A DNA stretch of 34,686 nt from positions 1 to 34,686 of the forward strand of contig SVHO01000013.1 in the NCBI GenBank assembly GCA_015055725.1, given 5' to 3'. The stretch is from Clostridiales bacterium. Lineage in GTDB: Bacteria > Bacillota > Clostridia > Christensenellales > Borkfalkiaceae. The position numbers and the translations under genes are program-made. Every line of letters begins with the position of its first letter. The first letter of the stretch is position 1. Of the stretch, positions 7,029 to 15,435 are shown one piece after another. The notes under the pieces were generated by a model. The model was not told the origin of the DNA. It saw nothing but the letters and a program-made list of their open reading frames with translations, and did no database searches.

Positions 7029-7730
7029 TCAACAATAAAATTGCCCTTTTTTTACCGCGTCTTTAAGTTTATCTATGGCTTTCTTTTCAATGCGCGAAAT
7101 GTACGAGCGAGATATCTTTAAAAACTTAGCAACTTCCCTTTGCGCGTAAGTTTTTTCACCCTTTAATCCATAGCGCAAACACAAAACCGTGTATTCTCTA
7201 TTCGTTAACACGCCTTTAATAAACTGTAAAAACTTTTCTCGTTCAATGCTTTTATCAACTTGTTCAAAAACAGTGTCTTCCTTTTCGCATAAAAGGTCAA
7301 TAAGCGCGAGTTCGTTTCCATCTTTATCCGTGCCAACGGTATCGCTTAAATATACGTCGTTCTTATGCTTTTTACCCGCACGAAGTAGCATCAAAATTTC
7401 ATTTTCAATGCAACGCGCCGTATAAGTTGCAAGCGCCGTGCCTTTATCCGCTGAATAAGTATTAATTGCTTTAATTAACCCTATACTACCAACCGAAATC
7501 AAGTCGTCCGTTTCGGCAGAACCTGAATATTTTTTCACCACGTGCGCAACTAAACGCATATTGTGGCTAACAAGTTTATCTTTCGCTTTTTTGTCCCCTA
7601 ATTTAATAAGCCGTAAACACTCTGCTTCCTCTTCTTGCGAAAGGGGTTTAGGAAAAGACCCACCTGTTAAAACGCTACCCGTAAAGAAAGTTATCTTGCC
7701 GATAATAAATGATAAAAACTCCCAAAACAT
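7029..7730 (-). CDS. sigK: RNA polymerase sporulation sigma factor SigK (pro-sigma-K)
   Basis: A 233-residue sigma-70 family factor, close in length and sequence to B. subtilis pro-sigma-K. The hydrophobic N-terminus (FWEFLSFIIGKITFFTGSVL, residues 2-21) is the membrane-bound pro-sequence removed by SpoIVFB-type proteolysis, after which the PLSQEEE segment begins. Region 2 follows (DKLVSHNMRLVAHVVKKY, DDLISVGSIGLIKAINTY, ATYTARCIENEILMLLRA) and region 4 carries the helix-turn-helix (TYAQREVAKFLKISRSYISRIEKKAIDKLK). The gene is intact, with no skin-type excision element. The protein directs late mother-cell transcription during sporulation. The SD AAAGGAG lies 11 bases before ATG. A sigma-E-like promoter precedes it (7763-7793), as expected since sigK is transcribed by sigma-E in Bacillus. 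Confidence 0.95.
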   Translation of the reverse strand: MFWEFLSFIIGKITFFTGSVLTGGSFPKPLSQEEEAECLRLIKLGDKKAKDKLVSHNMRLVAHVVKKYSGSAETDDLISVGSIGLIKAINTYSADKGTALATYTARCIENEILMLLRAGKKHKNDVYLSDTVGTDKDGNELALIDLLCEKEDTVFEQVDKSIEREKFLQFIKGVLTNREYTVLCLRYGLKGEKTYAQREVAKFLKISRSYISRIEKKAIDKLKDAVKKGQFYC

Positions 7731-7762
7731 AGATTAAAAATCTCCTTTTATAATAATGGTAT

Positions 7763-7793
7763 AATCTATGTCAATTCTTTTAGTAATATTAAA
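7763..7793 (-). promoter_or_regulatory. sigma-E-like promoter of sigK
   Basis: The -35 element TTTAATATT (7785-7793) is followed after 14 bases by the -10 element CATAGATT (7763-7770). This fits the known mother-cell sigma-E consensus (about ATATT, 13-15 bases, CATACAAT). A TTGACA hexamer overlaps the same stretch but has no well-placed sigma-A -10, so the sigma-E reading fits better and agrees with the gene's role. Confidence 0.55.
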
Positions 7794-7835
7794 AAAAGCA
7801 AGTCCAAAAAATAACATTTAAAAGTCATAAACCTA

Positions 7836-7863
7836 TTTACTTTTTAACTAAATAGCTTATTAT
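7836..7863 (+). promoter_or_regulatory. sigma-A-like promoter candidate for the plus-strand membrane protein
   Basis: TTTACT (7836-7841), a 16-base spacer and TATTAT (7858-7863) would give a leader of about 145 bases before the ATG at 8017. The leader contains a GTTCGT/ACGAAC hairpin (7937-7951), an AAAGGGGG SD-like run at 7893-7900 with no ATG after it, and the SD-sequestering hairpin at 7988-8010. Confidence 0.35.
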
Positions 7864-7987
7864 TCACTTGGCGTTTGGAATTTCTTAAAATTAAAGGGGG
7901 AACAAAGTATTAAAATTTATCATTATTTAAGATTTAGTTCGTTTTACGAACGATTAAAAGCAATAGGTTTCATAGGTAAAGATTAAG

Positions 7988-8010
7988 CCTTTGTCCTCCG
8001 AAGGCAAAGG
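7988..8010 (+). promoter_or_regulatory. hairpin that contains the ribosome binding site of the 8017 gene
   Basis: CCTTTG (7988-7993), one bulged T, CCT, loop CCGA, AGG and CAAAGG (8005-8010) form a nine-pair stem-loop. The 3' arm ends in AAAGG, the only SD six bases before the ATG at 8017, so folding would hide the ribosome binding site. The stem is seen directly; a regulatory role such as a thermometer, translational coupling or protein-dependent switch is inferred. Confidence 0.5.
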
Positions 8011-8016
8011 TGAATT

Positions 8017-8568
8017 ATGGATTTCGTTTTAATTAAAGAATTTTTTAGTTGTTTCAGTTTACCAACCTTGCTAGTTGCCGTTATCGTTTCCGCAATAAGT
8101 TTATTATGCGATAAATTCGTTAGCGACAAATTAAGCATAACTATTCGGCATTACGCGTCGTTTGCGCTTAGCATAATTTTCTATTACTTGTACGACGCGA
8201 TTTTTGTTTTAAAGTCGTTCGATTTTACAACCGCAACCCTTTATTCAGGCGTTTTATCAGGCTCTCTTTCAGCAATAATAACTTCTCTTTGTACGCGGAT
8301 TATTAAGGGCAAGTCAATACGCGTCAGCCCAACTGCTTTGCTTATCGAAAGGCTTATAAAAGATTTAGTTTGCGAAGACCAGTTATGCCAAGTTGTAAGT
8401 ATGATAGAAAATATCTTATTGACGTGCGAAGATGAAAAAAACTCAACTGAACAGGTTAAAAACTTACTTACAAAGAGCGCAAACAATACCACCGACAAAT
8501 CGCAAATCGACGATATAACCGTTTTGCTTATAAATTCGGTAAACTCAATAAAAAACGAAAAACGTTAA
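8017..8568 (+). CDS. unknown membrane protein, divergent from sigK
   Basis: A 183-residue protein I do not recognise. It has three hydrophobic segments (about residues 15-32, 47-66 and 72-95) followed by a soluble, mostly helical C-terminal half of about 85 residues with no known motif; Cys residues occur at 119, 124 and 137. The N-terminal half could be mistaken for a holin, but the long cytoplasmic tail and isolated location do not support that. It is one of very few plus-strand genes here, faces away from sigK across a 286-base gap, and ends just before a strong shared terminator. Its SD (AAAGGTG) is buried in a hairpin, suggesting translational control. A sporulation role is only a guess from its neighbour. 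Confidence 0.8.
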   Translation: MDFVLIKEFFSCFSLPTLLVAVIVSAISLLCDKFVSDKLSITIRHYASFALSIIFYYLYDAIFVLKSFDFTTATLYSGVLSGSLSAIITSLCTRIIKGKSIRVSPTALLIERLIKDLVCEDQLCQVVSMIENILLTCEDEKNSTEQVKNLLTKSANNTTDKSQIDDITVLLINSVNSIKNEKR

Positions 8569-8570
8569 AG

Positions 8571-8599
8571 AAAAAGCACACCATTTAGGTGTGCTTTTT
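8571..8599. terminator. bidirectional intrinsic terminator
   Basis: The 12-base arms AAAAAGCACACC and GGTGTGCTTTTT with loop ATTTA form a perfect stem with T runs on both strands. It closes the plus-strand membrane-protein gene and the minus-strand phosphofructokinase operon converging on it. Confidence 0.92.
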
Positions 8600-8621
8600 T
8601 AATTTTATATTTAGTTATAAA

Positions 8622-9869
8622 TTATTTATTAACTAAAACTTTCTTTAAGCGTGCAAATCTGGGAAGTCCGTCTTCTTTAAGCATATCAACTTCGCCTTGG
8701 ATTAAGGGAAGTGCGTAATCAACGAATTCGTTTGAAATGCCCGTGCCGTTGTTGATAATCCATTCAAGTGGAACAGTTTTTTCGGTGTTTGCAGCGAGTT
8801 CAAGCGGAAGAAGTTTGTATTCGCATTCATATTTATCCCCTGCTTTTCTTGCGTAGCAAACCATTTTATCCGTTTCGCCGTTTACTGCAGCGCGAACTGC
8901 TTGTTTACCTGCTTCAAACGTTTCTTCAACGTCCGTTTTACTTGCGCAGTGTGCGGCACATCTTTGCATAAGTGAAAGTTCAATAGCTCTAACCTTTGAA
9001 CCCGTTTCAGCCTTGATAATGTTAGAAAGGGTTGCTGCAACGCCACCTAATTGTGCGTGACCGAAACTATCACGTGCGCCTGCTTGACCAAGTGCTTCGC
9101 AAACCAAAACGCCGTCTTTATTCTTAATACCTTCAGAAACAACTGCTATACACTTGTTGTTGTTCTTTGCCATAACGTCTTTAACGTCTGCAACGAATTT
9201 ATCAACGTCAAAAGCAACTTCGGGAAGATATATAAGGTCTGCGCCCAAGCCTTTTGCGTTTGCAAGTTGCGCGCTTGCGGTAAGCCAACCTGCGTTTCTA
9301 CCCATAACTTCGATTACGCAAATCATAGGCGTATCGTAAACCTTAGCGTCAAGGTTGATTTCCATTATAGAAGTTGCAATATATTTTGCAGCCGAAGCAA
9401 AACCTGGGCAATGGTCCGTGCCGTAAAGGTCGTTATCAATGGTTTTAGGAACACCGATAACGTTCATTTCATAGCCTGATTTAGCCATATACTTACTAAT
9501 TTTGTTGCAAGTATCCATACTGTCGTTTCCGCCGTTATAGAAGAAATAACGAACGTTATATTTTTTGAATACTTCAAGCAATTTTTTATAGTCAGTATCG
9601 TCAACTGAAGCATCTTTAAGTTTATATCTAACAGAACCCAACGCTGAAGACGGAGTGTTTTTTAAAAGTTCAAGTTCTTTAACGTCTTCTTTAGAGATGT
9701 CGTAAAATTCTTCGTTAAGTATACCCCTTATGCCGTGAGCAGCACCGTAAACTTCGGTTATCATATCCGAATTTAAGCCTTCGATAAATACCCCTGCCGC
9801 ACTTGCGTTGATAACTGAAGTGGGACCACCTGATTGCGCGAACATCAACGCGCCCTTTAATCCTTTCAT
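8622..9869 (-). CDS. pfp: phosphofructokinase, PPi-dependent type
   Basis: A 415-residue member of the phosphofructokinase family that interconverts fructose 6-phosphate and fructose 1,6-bisphosphate. The phosphoryl-donor motif is GGNDS (113-117) in place of GGDGT, and the sugar-binding loop is PKTIDND (141-147) in place of PGTIDND. Both changes mark PPi-using enzymes, in which an Asp fills the space of the ATP alpha-phosphate and a Lys contacts PPi. MGRNAGW (near residue 190) is also conserved in the family. The length (about 410) fits the long clostridial PPi-PFKs rather than the 320-residue ATP enzyme. It follows pfkA by 37 bases, with SD AAAGGAG, so both types are made from one transcript. 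Donor use is inferred from motifs. Confidence 0.88.
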   Translation of the reverse strand: MKGLKGALMFAQSGGPTSVINASAAGVFIEGLNSDMITEVYGAAHGIRGILNEEFYDISKEDVKELELLKNTPSSALGSVRYKLKDASVDDTDYKKLLEVFKKYNVRYFFYNGGNDSMDTCNKISKYMAKSGYEMNVIGVPKTIDNDLYGTDHCPGFASAAKYIATSIMEINLDAKVYDTPMICVIEVMGRNAGWLTASAQLANAKGLGADLIYLPEVAFDVDKFVADVKDVMAKNNNKCIAVVSEGIKNKDGVLVCEALGQAGARDSFGHAQLGGVAATLSNIIKAETGSKVRAIELSLMQRCAAHCASKTDVEETFEAGKQAVRAAVNGETDKMVCYARKAGDKYECEYKLLPLELAANTEKTVPLEWIINNGTGISNEFVDYALPLIQGEVDMLKEDGLPRFARLKKVLVNK

Positions 9870-9901
9870 TGTTTTTCTCCTTTATATGTAAAACTATTTT
9901 T

Positions 9902-10864
9902 TTATTGATTTAAAACGTGTGCTATTTTGTAAAGTTCATTATCAAAGTGTTTTTCGGCTTTTTTAACTTCTTCAAACGGAACTGTTATAACCTTGTTATC
10001 CCTAATTCCGATAGCACAACTATCTTTATTTTCTTTCAAAAGTTCAACTGCTTTATATCCAAAGCGAGCCGCTAACACACGGTCTGCCATATTTGGCGAC
10101 CCACCGCGTTGAATATAACCAAAGGTGTTAACTTTAACGGTTATTCCACTCTTTTTGCCAACGTACTCTGCAATCTCTTCTCTATTTCCTGCGCCTTCTG
10201 CCAAAATAATCATATTTGAAGTTTTACCGCGCAAATAACTTTTCTTTATAGAAGCGGCAATTTTATCTAAATCGTAAGGAATTTCAGGAACTAAAACGTA
10301 TTCAGCACCACCTGCAACGCCTGCGTAAAGCGCGATATCACCACAGTTTCTGCCCATAACTTCTAATAAGCCAACTCTATCGTGAGAGTGCAAAGTGTCA
10401 CGAAGATTATTGATTGCCCAAAGCACCGTGTTAACAGCCGTATCAAAACCAACCGTATAATCGGTATACGCCAAATCGTTATCAATAGTGCCAGGGATTC
10501 CCATAACCTTAACCCCAAAGTTATCGCTTAAATCTTTAGCACCGCGCAAAGTTCCGTCCCCACCGATAACAACAAGCCCTTCAATGCCGTAAGCGTTCAA
10601 GGCTTCAACTGCTTGGCGTTGAACTTCTATATCCTTAAATTCTTCACATCTTGCGGTGTTTAAGAAAGTGCCTCCCTTATGAATCATATTTGAAACCGAA
10701 CGTGATTCTAAGCGTCTAATTTCGCCTTTAATTAAGCCGGCATATCCTCTTTCAACGCCGTAAATATCCATTTTATTATGGAGTGCTGAACGAACAACCG
10801 CCCTGATGCAAGCGTTCATACCAGGTGCGTCGCCACCACTCGTAAGTACTGCTATTCTATCCAT
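9902..10864 (-). CDS. pfkA: ATP-dependent 6-phosphofructokinase
   Basis: A 320-residue enzyme, the standard length of bacterial PfkA. It shows TSGGDAPGMNACIR (8-21), ATP-site GGDGT (101-105), sugar site PGTIDND (124-130) with the catalytic Asp, and MGRNCGD. It phosphorylates fructose 6-phosphate with ATP, the committed step of glycolysis, in the cytoplasm, and is normally an allosteric homotetramer. It is followed directly by a PPi-type paralogue. It has its own promoter in the gap after dnaE (10903-10931), and the SD AGGGGA lies about 12 bases before the ATG. dnaE-pfkA adjacency is common in Firmicutes. Confidence 0.96.
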   Translation of the reverse strand: MDRIAVLTSGGDAPGMNACIRAVVRSALHNKMDIYGVERGYAGLIKGEIRRLESRSVSNMIHKGGTFLNTARCEEFKDIEVQRQAVEALNAYGIEGLVVIGGDGTLRGAKDLSDNFGVKVMGIPGTIDNDLAYTDYTVGFDTAVNTVLWAINNLRDTLHSHDRVGLLEVMGRNCGDIALYAGVAGGAEYVLVPEIPYDLDKIAASIKKSYLRGKTSNMIILAEGAGNREEIAEYVGKKSGITVKVNTFGYIQRGGSPNMADRVLAARFGYKAVELLKENKDSCAIGIRDNKVITVPFEEVKKAEKHFDNELYKIAHVLNQ

Positions 10865-10902
10865 ACTTAATATTATCCCCTAAAAAATCCGTATTGTAAA
10901 AC

Positions 10903-10931
10903 ATTTTATCACATAAGCAAAAATTTATCAA
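10903..10931 (-). promoter_or_regulatory. sigma-A promoter for pfkA-pfp
   Basis: TTGATA (10926-10931), a 17-base spacer and TAAAAT (10903-10908) with an upstream TG (extended -10) lie 39 bases before the pfkA start. It allows glycolytic genes to be expressed separately from dnaE. Confidence 0.65.
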
Positions 10932-10958
10932 TTTTTTACAAGCCGTTTTTTCGTGTTT

Positions 10959-13900
10959 TTACAATTTTTTCTTAAAGAAAATTATATCTTCTTCCTTCAC
11001 GTAATTTTTAAGTTCAGTCTTTAACGCTTCGCAACGGCGAACTGAACAATGCGAGTTATATTTTTTGCCTTGCATAGCAATAATAACGGGAATATCACCT
11101 TCATAACTTGAAAGGATATCTAAAATGTCGTCAAGTTTACTTTCGTTCTGTTTAGAAACGATAAGTCCCATAAATTCTTGTTCGTTAGAAGTTGGTTGGT
11201 CTTGTTTAATTTCAAGTTTTTCTATGCTTTCAGCGATAATTTGAGGCGTGCCGTCTTTAACCTGCAACTTGCCTGAAATTTTAACAACTTCTTCTTCCTT
11301 TAATAAGTCTCGCGCTTTTTCAAAAACTTTGGGGAAAACTATCGTTTCAATTTGCCCGTAAACGTCTTCAACCTTAACGAAGGCCATCGTTTGCCCACTC
11401 TTAGTTGCTAAACGCTTAAACTCAGATATTATACCGCCCATAACCACGTGTTCGTTTTCCTTAATCTCGGTATAAGTGCGGTTGCCTTCTTCGTCTTCTT
11501 CAAAGAAATCTAAAACGCTGGTGTTAAACGAAAACCTATCAAACTGTTCCTTAAAGTCGGTTAAAGGGTGACCTGAAAGGTAAATTCCAAGCACTGTTTT
11601 TTCAAGCGTAAGTTTTTCCTTTGACGAATATTCACTCATTTCAGGATATTCTAGTTTTAATCCTTCGTCTTCATCTAAAATAGTTCCAAAAAGGCTAATT
11701 TGAATATCGTCTTTTTTCTTGTTTGCCGATGCAACTCTATCCATATAATCGGCATATACAGCCATTAAAGTTCGCCTATTTATTCCAAAGTTATCAAACG
11801 CGCCGGATAAAATCAAACTTTCAACTAAACGTTTGTTAATTCCAAAACCAACGCATCTATTCACAAAATCTTCAAAAGAAGAAAATTCACCGCTTTTTTG
11901 GCGCTCGCTAACAATCTCGTTTATAACGCTAAGTCCAACGTTTTTAAGCCCCACTAAGCCAAAGCGAAGTCCGCCGTTTTCCGTCTTAAAATATGCGTTG
12001 CTCTTGTTTATATCAGGTGGAAAAACTTCGGTATTTTTACTTTTTAGATAGGTTAAATATTTAGAAATTTCTTCAATTTTATCAATTCTGTTATTTAAAA
12101 TCGAACAGAAAAATTGAACGGGATAATAGCGTTTAAGATAAGCCGTTTGATATGCAAGTACGGCGTAAGCCGCCGCGTGCGACTTGTTAAAAGCATACCT
12201 TGCAAAAGGTTTCATATTGTCGTAAACTTTAATTGCAATATCTTCTGGAACACCCCTTTTAATTGCGCCGTCAACGGGCATACCCGTGTTTTCGTTAATA
12301 CCGCCGTAAACGAATATGCTCTTTTGTTGTTCCATAATTTCAACTTTCTTTTTACCCATCGCCTTTCTAACGACGTCCGCATGCCCCAAAGTAAATCCAC
12401 CGAGATTTTGGCATATTTGCATAACTTGTTCTTGGTAAACGAGTATGCCATAACTATTCTTTAAGATAGGTTCAAGCAAGGGGTGATCGTAAGTCACTTT
12501 TTCGGGATTATGCTTGTTTTCTATATACTGTGGTATAGAATCCATAGGCCCTGGGCGATATAAGGAAATACCTGCTATGATATCTTCAAACGTGGACGGT
12601 TTAAGGCTTGCCATAAATCGTTTCATACCCGGACTTTCAAGTTGGAACACCCCGTCCGTTTCGCCCATACCAATGAGTTCGTAAGTTTCTTTATCTTCAT
12701 ACCCTAATTCGTGGAAATCAAGGTGAACGCCAAAATCTTCTTCGGCGTATTTGCACGCCAGTTGCACGTCGGTTAACGTTCTAAGCCCTAAAAAGTCCAT
12801 TTTAAGCATACCAAGGGCTTCAACTTCTATCATATCGAATTGAGTGGTCACGTCGTCACCGTTTCTTTGCAACGGAACGTTTTCCATTATCGGCTTTTCA
12901 CAAATAACAACGCCTGCAGCGTGCATGCCCGTTTGTCTTGGCATATCTTCAACACGCCTTGCCATATCGACGATTTTGCGAACTGTTTCATCTTCCTTAT
13001 ACATTTCTACAAGTTCTTTAACGCTAACGTCTTCGCCATCTTTACTTTTCTTAAAGCCAAAGTTTTGGTCAACGCTATACTTGGCGTCCATAAGTTTAGT
13101 TATCTTATCCGTTTCAGAATAAGGCACTCTGTAAACCCTGCCAACGTCTTTAATAGCAAGTTTTGCAGCAAGCGTGCCAAAAGTGACGATTTGTGCAACT
13201 TTATCGTGCCCGTATTTATTTCTAACGTATTCAACGACTTCGCCCCTGCGCGCATCTGAAATATCAACGTCAAAGTCAGGCATACTAACGCGTTCACGGT
13301 TTAGAAACCTTTCAAAAATTAAGTTGTATCTAAGTGGTTCAACGTCAGTTATACCAACTGAATAAGCAATAATGCTTCCTACACCCGAACCGCGCCCTGC
13401 GCCGACGGGGATATCAACGCTTCTTGCGTAATTTATAAAGTCCCAAACGATAAGATAATAGTCGCAAAAGCCCATTGAACTTATAACGTCAAATTCATAA
13501 TCAAATCTATCTTGAATTTCCTTAGTGATAACGGGATAACGTTTTTTTAAGCCGTCACTTGCAAGTTTATATAAATATTCCTTAGGCGTACTGCCGTCTT
13601 CTGGATAATATTTAGGTATAAGCGAAGTATCCCTTATCGGCTCTCCTTTTTTTGTTAAATCAAAAACTTCTTCAGTCACCTTTTCTGCAATTTTAACCGT
13701 GTTTTCAATTGCTTGTGGGATATGCGAAAAAAGGCTTTTCATTTCTTCAGGCGTTTTTAAATACGACTGGTCGCTTTCCATTTTAAGCCTTGTTGGGTCG
13801 TCTATCGTAGTTTTCATACTAATGCACATCAAAACGTCTTGCATCTCTGCGTCTTCACGCTCTAAATAATGCACGTCGTTAGTGGCAACGAGTGGAATAC

Positions 13901-14480
13901 CCGTTTCGTTGGAAAGTTTAATAAGAAGCGGATTTATGCGTTTTTGGTCTGCTAAACCGTGGTCTTGGATTTCCAAATAAAAGTCGTCACCATAAACGCT
14001 TTGTAAATAAAGTGCGGTTTGTTTTGCGCCGTCGTAATCACCTTCAATAAGACGTTTAGCAACCCTACCCGCAAGGCAGGCTGAAAGGCAAACCAACCCT
14101 TCACTATGCTCTTTAAGCGTTTTATAGTCTATGCGCGGTTTATAGTGAAACCCATCAACGTATGCAATAGAATCAAGTTTAATAAGGTTTTTATAACCCT
14201 TTTTATTTTTGCAAAGCAAAATTAAGTGGTCGTAATTTTGCTTACCAGTCTTTTCAAGATAATCGTCACAAACGTACATTTCGCAACCGATAATACATTT
14301 AACGCCTGCTTTTTTGGCTTCTTCAGCAAAGTATAAAGTTCCGAACATATTTCCATGGTCGGTTATTGCAACGGTATCCATACCCTTTTCTTTAAGATTA
14401 TTAAATATCGTGTCAATTCTAGTTGCCCCGTCTAAAAGGCTATATTCGGTGTGCAAATGTAAATGTACGAAATCAGACAT
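10959..14480 (-). CDS. dnaE: DNA polymerase III subunit alpha
   Basis: A 1173-residue replicative polymerase of the DnaE type. Domains in order: N-terminal PHP domain (VHLHLHTEYSLLDG at 5-18, ITDHGNMFG at 39-47); palm and catalytic region with GRGSGVGS (362-369) and the acidic triad in PDFDVDISD (401-409); fingers and beta-clamp-binding regions; tandem helix-hairpin-helix near 870; and an OB-fold near 990-1060 (MGGIISEFKRLATKSGQTMA). In low-GC Gram-positives DnaE works with PolC, extending primers before handing over to it. The SD AGAGGA overlaps the whiA stop codon, so translation is probably coupled. It ends the murB-PHP-whiA-dnaE operon. No frameshift or missing motif was seen. Confidence 0.97.
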   Translation of the reverse strand: MSDFVHLHLHTEYSLLDGATRIDTIFNNLKEKGMDTVAITDHGNMFGTLYFAEEAKKAGVKCIIGCEMYVCDDYLEKTGKQNYDHLILLCKNKKGYKNLIKLDSIAYVDGFHYKPRIDYKTLKEHSEGLVCLSACLAGRVAKRLIEGDYDGAKQTALYLQSVYGDDFYLEIQDHGLADQKRINPLLIKLSNETGIPLVATNDVHYLEREDAEMQDVLMCISMKTTIDDPTRLKMESDQSYLKTPEEMKSLFSHIPQAIENTVKIAEKVTEEVFDLTKKGEPIRDTSLIPKYYPEDGSTPKEYLYKLASDGLKKRYPVITKEIQDRFDYEFDVISSMGFCDYYLIVWDFINYARSVDIPVGAGRGSGVGSIIAYSVGITDVEPLRYNLIFERFLNRERVSMPDFDVDISDARRGEVVEYVRNKYGHDKVAQIVTFGTLAAKLAIKDVGRVYRVPYSETDKITKLMDAKYSVDQNFGFKKSKDGEDVSVKELVEMYKEDETVRKIVDMARRVEDMPRQTGMHAAGVVICEKPIMENVPLQRNGDDVTTQFDMIEVEALGMLKMDFLGLRTLTDVQLACKYAEEDFGVHLDFHELGYEDKETYELIGMGETDGVFQLESPGMKRFMASLKPSTFEDIIAGISLYRPGPMDSIPQYIENKHNPEKVTYDHPLLEPILKNSYGILVYQEQVMQICQNLGGFTLGHADVVRKAMGKKKVEIMEQQKSIFVYGGINENTGMPVDGAIKRGVPEDIAIKVYDNMKPFARYAFNKSHAAAYAVLAYQTAYLKRYYPVQFFCSILNNRIDKIEEISKYLTYLKSKNTEVFPPDINKSNAYFKTENGGLRFGLVGLKNVGLSVINEIVSERQKSGEFSSFEDFVNRCVGFGINKRLVESLILSGAFDNFGINRRTLMAVYADYMDRVASANKKKDDIQISLFGTILDEDEGLKLEYPEMSEYSSKEKLTLEKTVLGIYLSGHPLTDFKEQFDRFSFNTSVLDFFEEDEEGNRTYTEIKENEHVVMGGIISEFKRLATKSGQTMAFVKVEDVYGQIETIVFPKVFEKARDLLKEEEVVKISGKLQVKDGTPQIIAESIEKLEIKQDQPTSNEQEFMGLIVSKQNESKLDDILDILSSYEGDIPVIIAMQGKKYNSHCSVRRCEALKTELKNYVKEEDIIFFKKKL

Positions 14481-14490
14481 AATTTTTCCT

Positions 14491-15435
14491 CTACGTTTGG
14501 CTTGATAGCAAAACGATTTTTCTTAATCTGTGGTTTAAACAACTTTTGCTTATAGAAAGCCTTTCGGCAAGTTCGCTAAGCGTATCTTCGGGATACTTTT
14601 CGCGGATTAAAGCCGTCTCTTTTAAGTCGGGTTTAAGCGCGTCAAGTCCAATGGTATTTTTAATTTTATTTATTGCGTCAATTTGTTTTGCAGACGCTTC
14701 AACTTGTTTATTAACGTTTCCCAAATCGCAATTTTTTTGGCGGTTTGAATTGTTTGATAGTTCCCTATTTATCATTAAATCGGTTAACTTTAAAACTGAA
14801 ACGGGTGCAGGCAAAAACGCAAGAAAGTTTTTAATTTCTTCAGCACTTTTAATATAGAGCAAATAGTCTTCTCGCCTACGCGTAATCTTAGTTGAAACGT
14901 TAAATTTAGCAAGTTTCTCACTCGTTTCAAGTGCGGGCGTGTAGTGTGAAAAGTTTAGTTCTAAATGATATCCCGTGCTTGAATTTTCGTTTTCATTTGG
15001 CAAAGTGCAATTACCGATTGCAACGAAAAGTCCACGAATAAACGCGCGCAAACAACACTCTTTTTGCGTTATTTCACCATAAAATTTTAAATTGACTAAT
15101 AGTTCGCCGTCATCTTCTTCAAGAACGTTTAACTGCGTTAAAATATCAAATGCCTTTTCGCCAGAAACGCTTAAATAAAACTTGTCCTTTTTATTGAGTT
15201 TATCTTCGGAAACGGAAACCTCACGCACGTCGTAATCAAAAAGGCTTTTCAAACTCATTTCTATAAAATTTGCAGTTTGCTCATCATTTGCCCGGATTAA
15301 AAGACCAATGTCGTCACCCTCTTCGTAAAGCGAGCCTGCACCGCGAATTAATCCTGCCAAAAACGCAATTCTACAATGTTTCTCTTTGACGTTTTTATTG
15401 AGAATTTCCTTTTTGATGCTATCTAAGAAGTTCAT
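14491..15435 (-). CDS. whiA: DNA-binding protein WhiA
   Basis: A 314-residue protein of the WhiA family: an N-terminal degenerate LAGLIDADG homing-endonuclease-like fold (FLAGLIRGAGSLYEEGDDIG at 24-43; CLRAFIRGLFVAIGN near 130) and a C-terminal helix-turn-helix ending SELAERLSISKSCLNHRLRKI. WhiA binds DNA and affects cell division and chromosome segregation in B. subtilis and sporulation in Streptomyces. Its ATG overlaps the end of the PHP gene (ATGA). In most Firmicutes rapZ and yvcK lie just before whiA; they are absent here. Confidence 0.94.
   Translation of the reverse strand: MNFLDSIKKEILNKNVKEKHCRIAFLAGLIRGAGSLYEEGDDIGLLIRANDEQTANFIEMSLKSLFDYDVREVSVSEDKLNKKDKFYLSVSGEKAFDILTQLNVLEEDDGELLVNLKFYGEITQKECCLRAFIRGLFVAIGNCTLPNENENSSTGYHLELNFSHYTPALETSEKLAKFNVSTKITRRREDYLLYIKSAEEIKNFLAFLPAPVSVLKLTDLMINRELSNNSNRQKNCDLGNVNKQVEASAKQIDAINKIKNTIGLDALKPDLKETALIREKYPEDTLSELAERLSISKSCLNHRLRKIVLLSSQT

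Noticed and set aside
7763..7780. TTGACA before sigK as a plain sigma-A promoter
   Set aside because: No good -10 at 16-18 bases; the sigma-E-like boxes fit better and agree with the gene.
9051..9479. 142-codon open frame on the plus strand
   Set aside because: Opposite the PPi-type phosphofructokinase in a region of conserved motifs; a shadow frame.
12840..13259. 139-codon open frame on the plus strand
   Set aside because: It lies fully opposite dnaE, has no SD and no recognisable domain; the minus-strand frame is certain.
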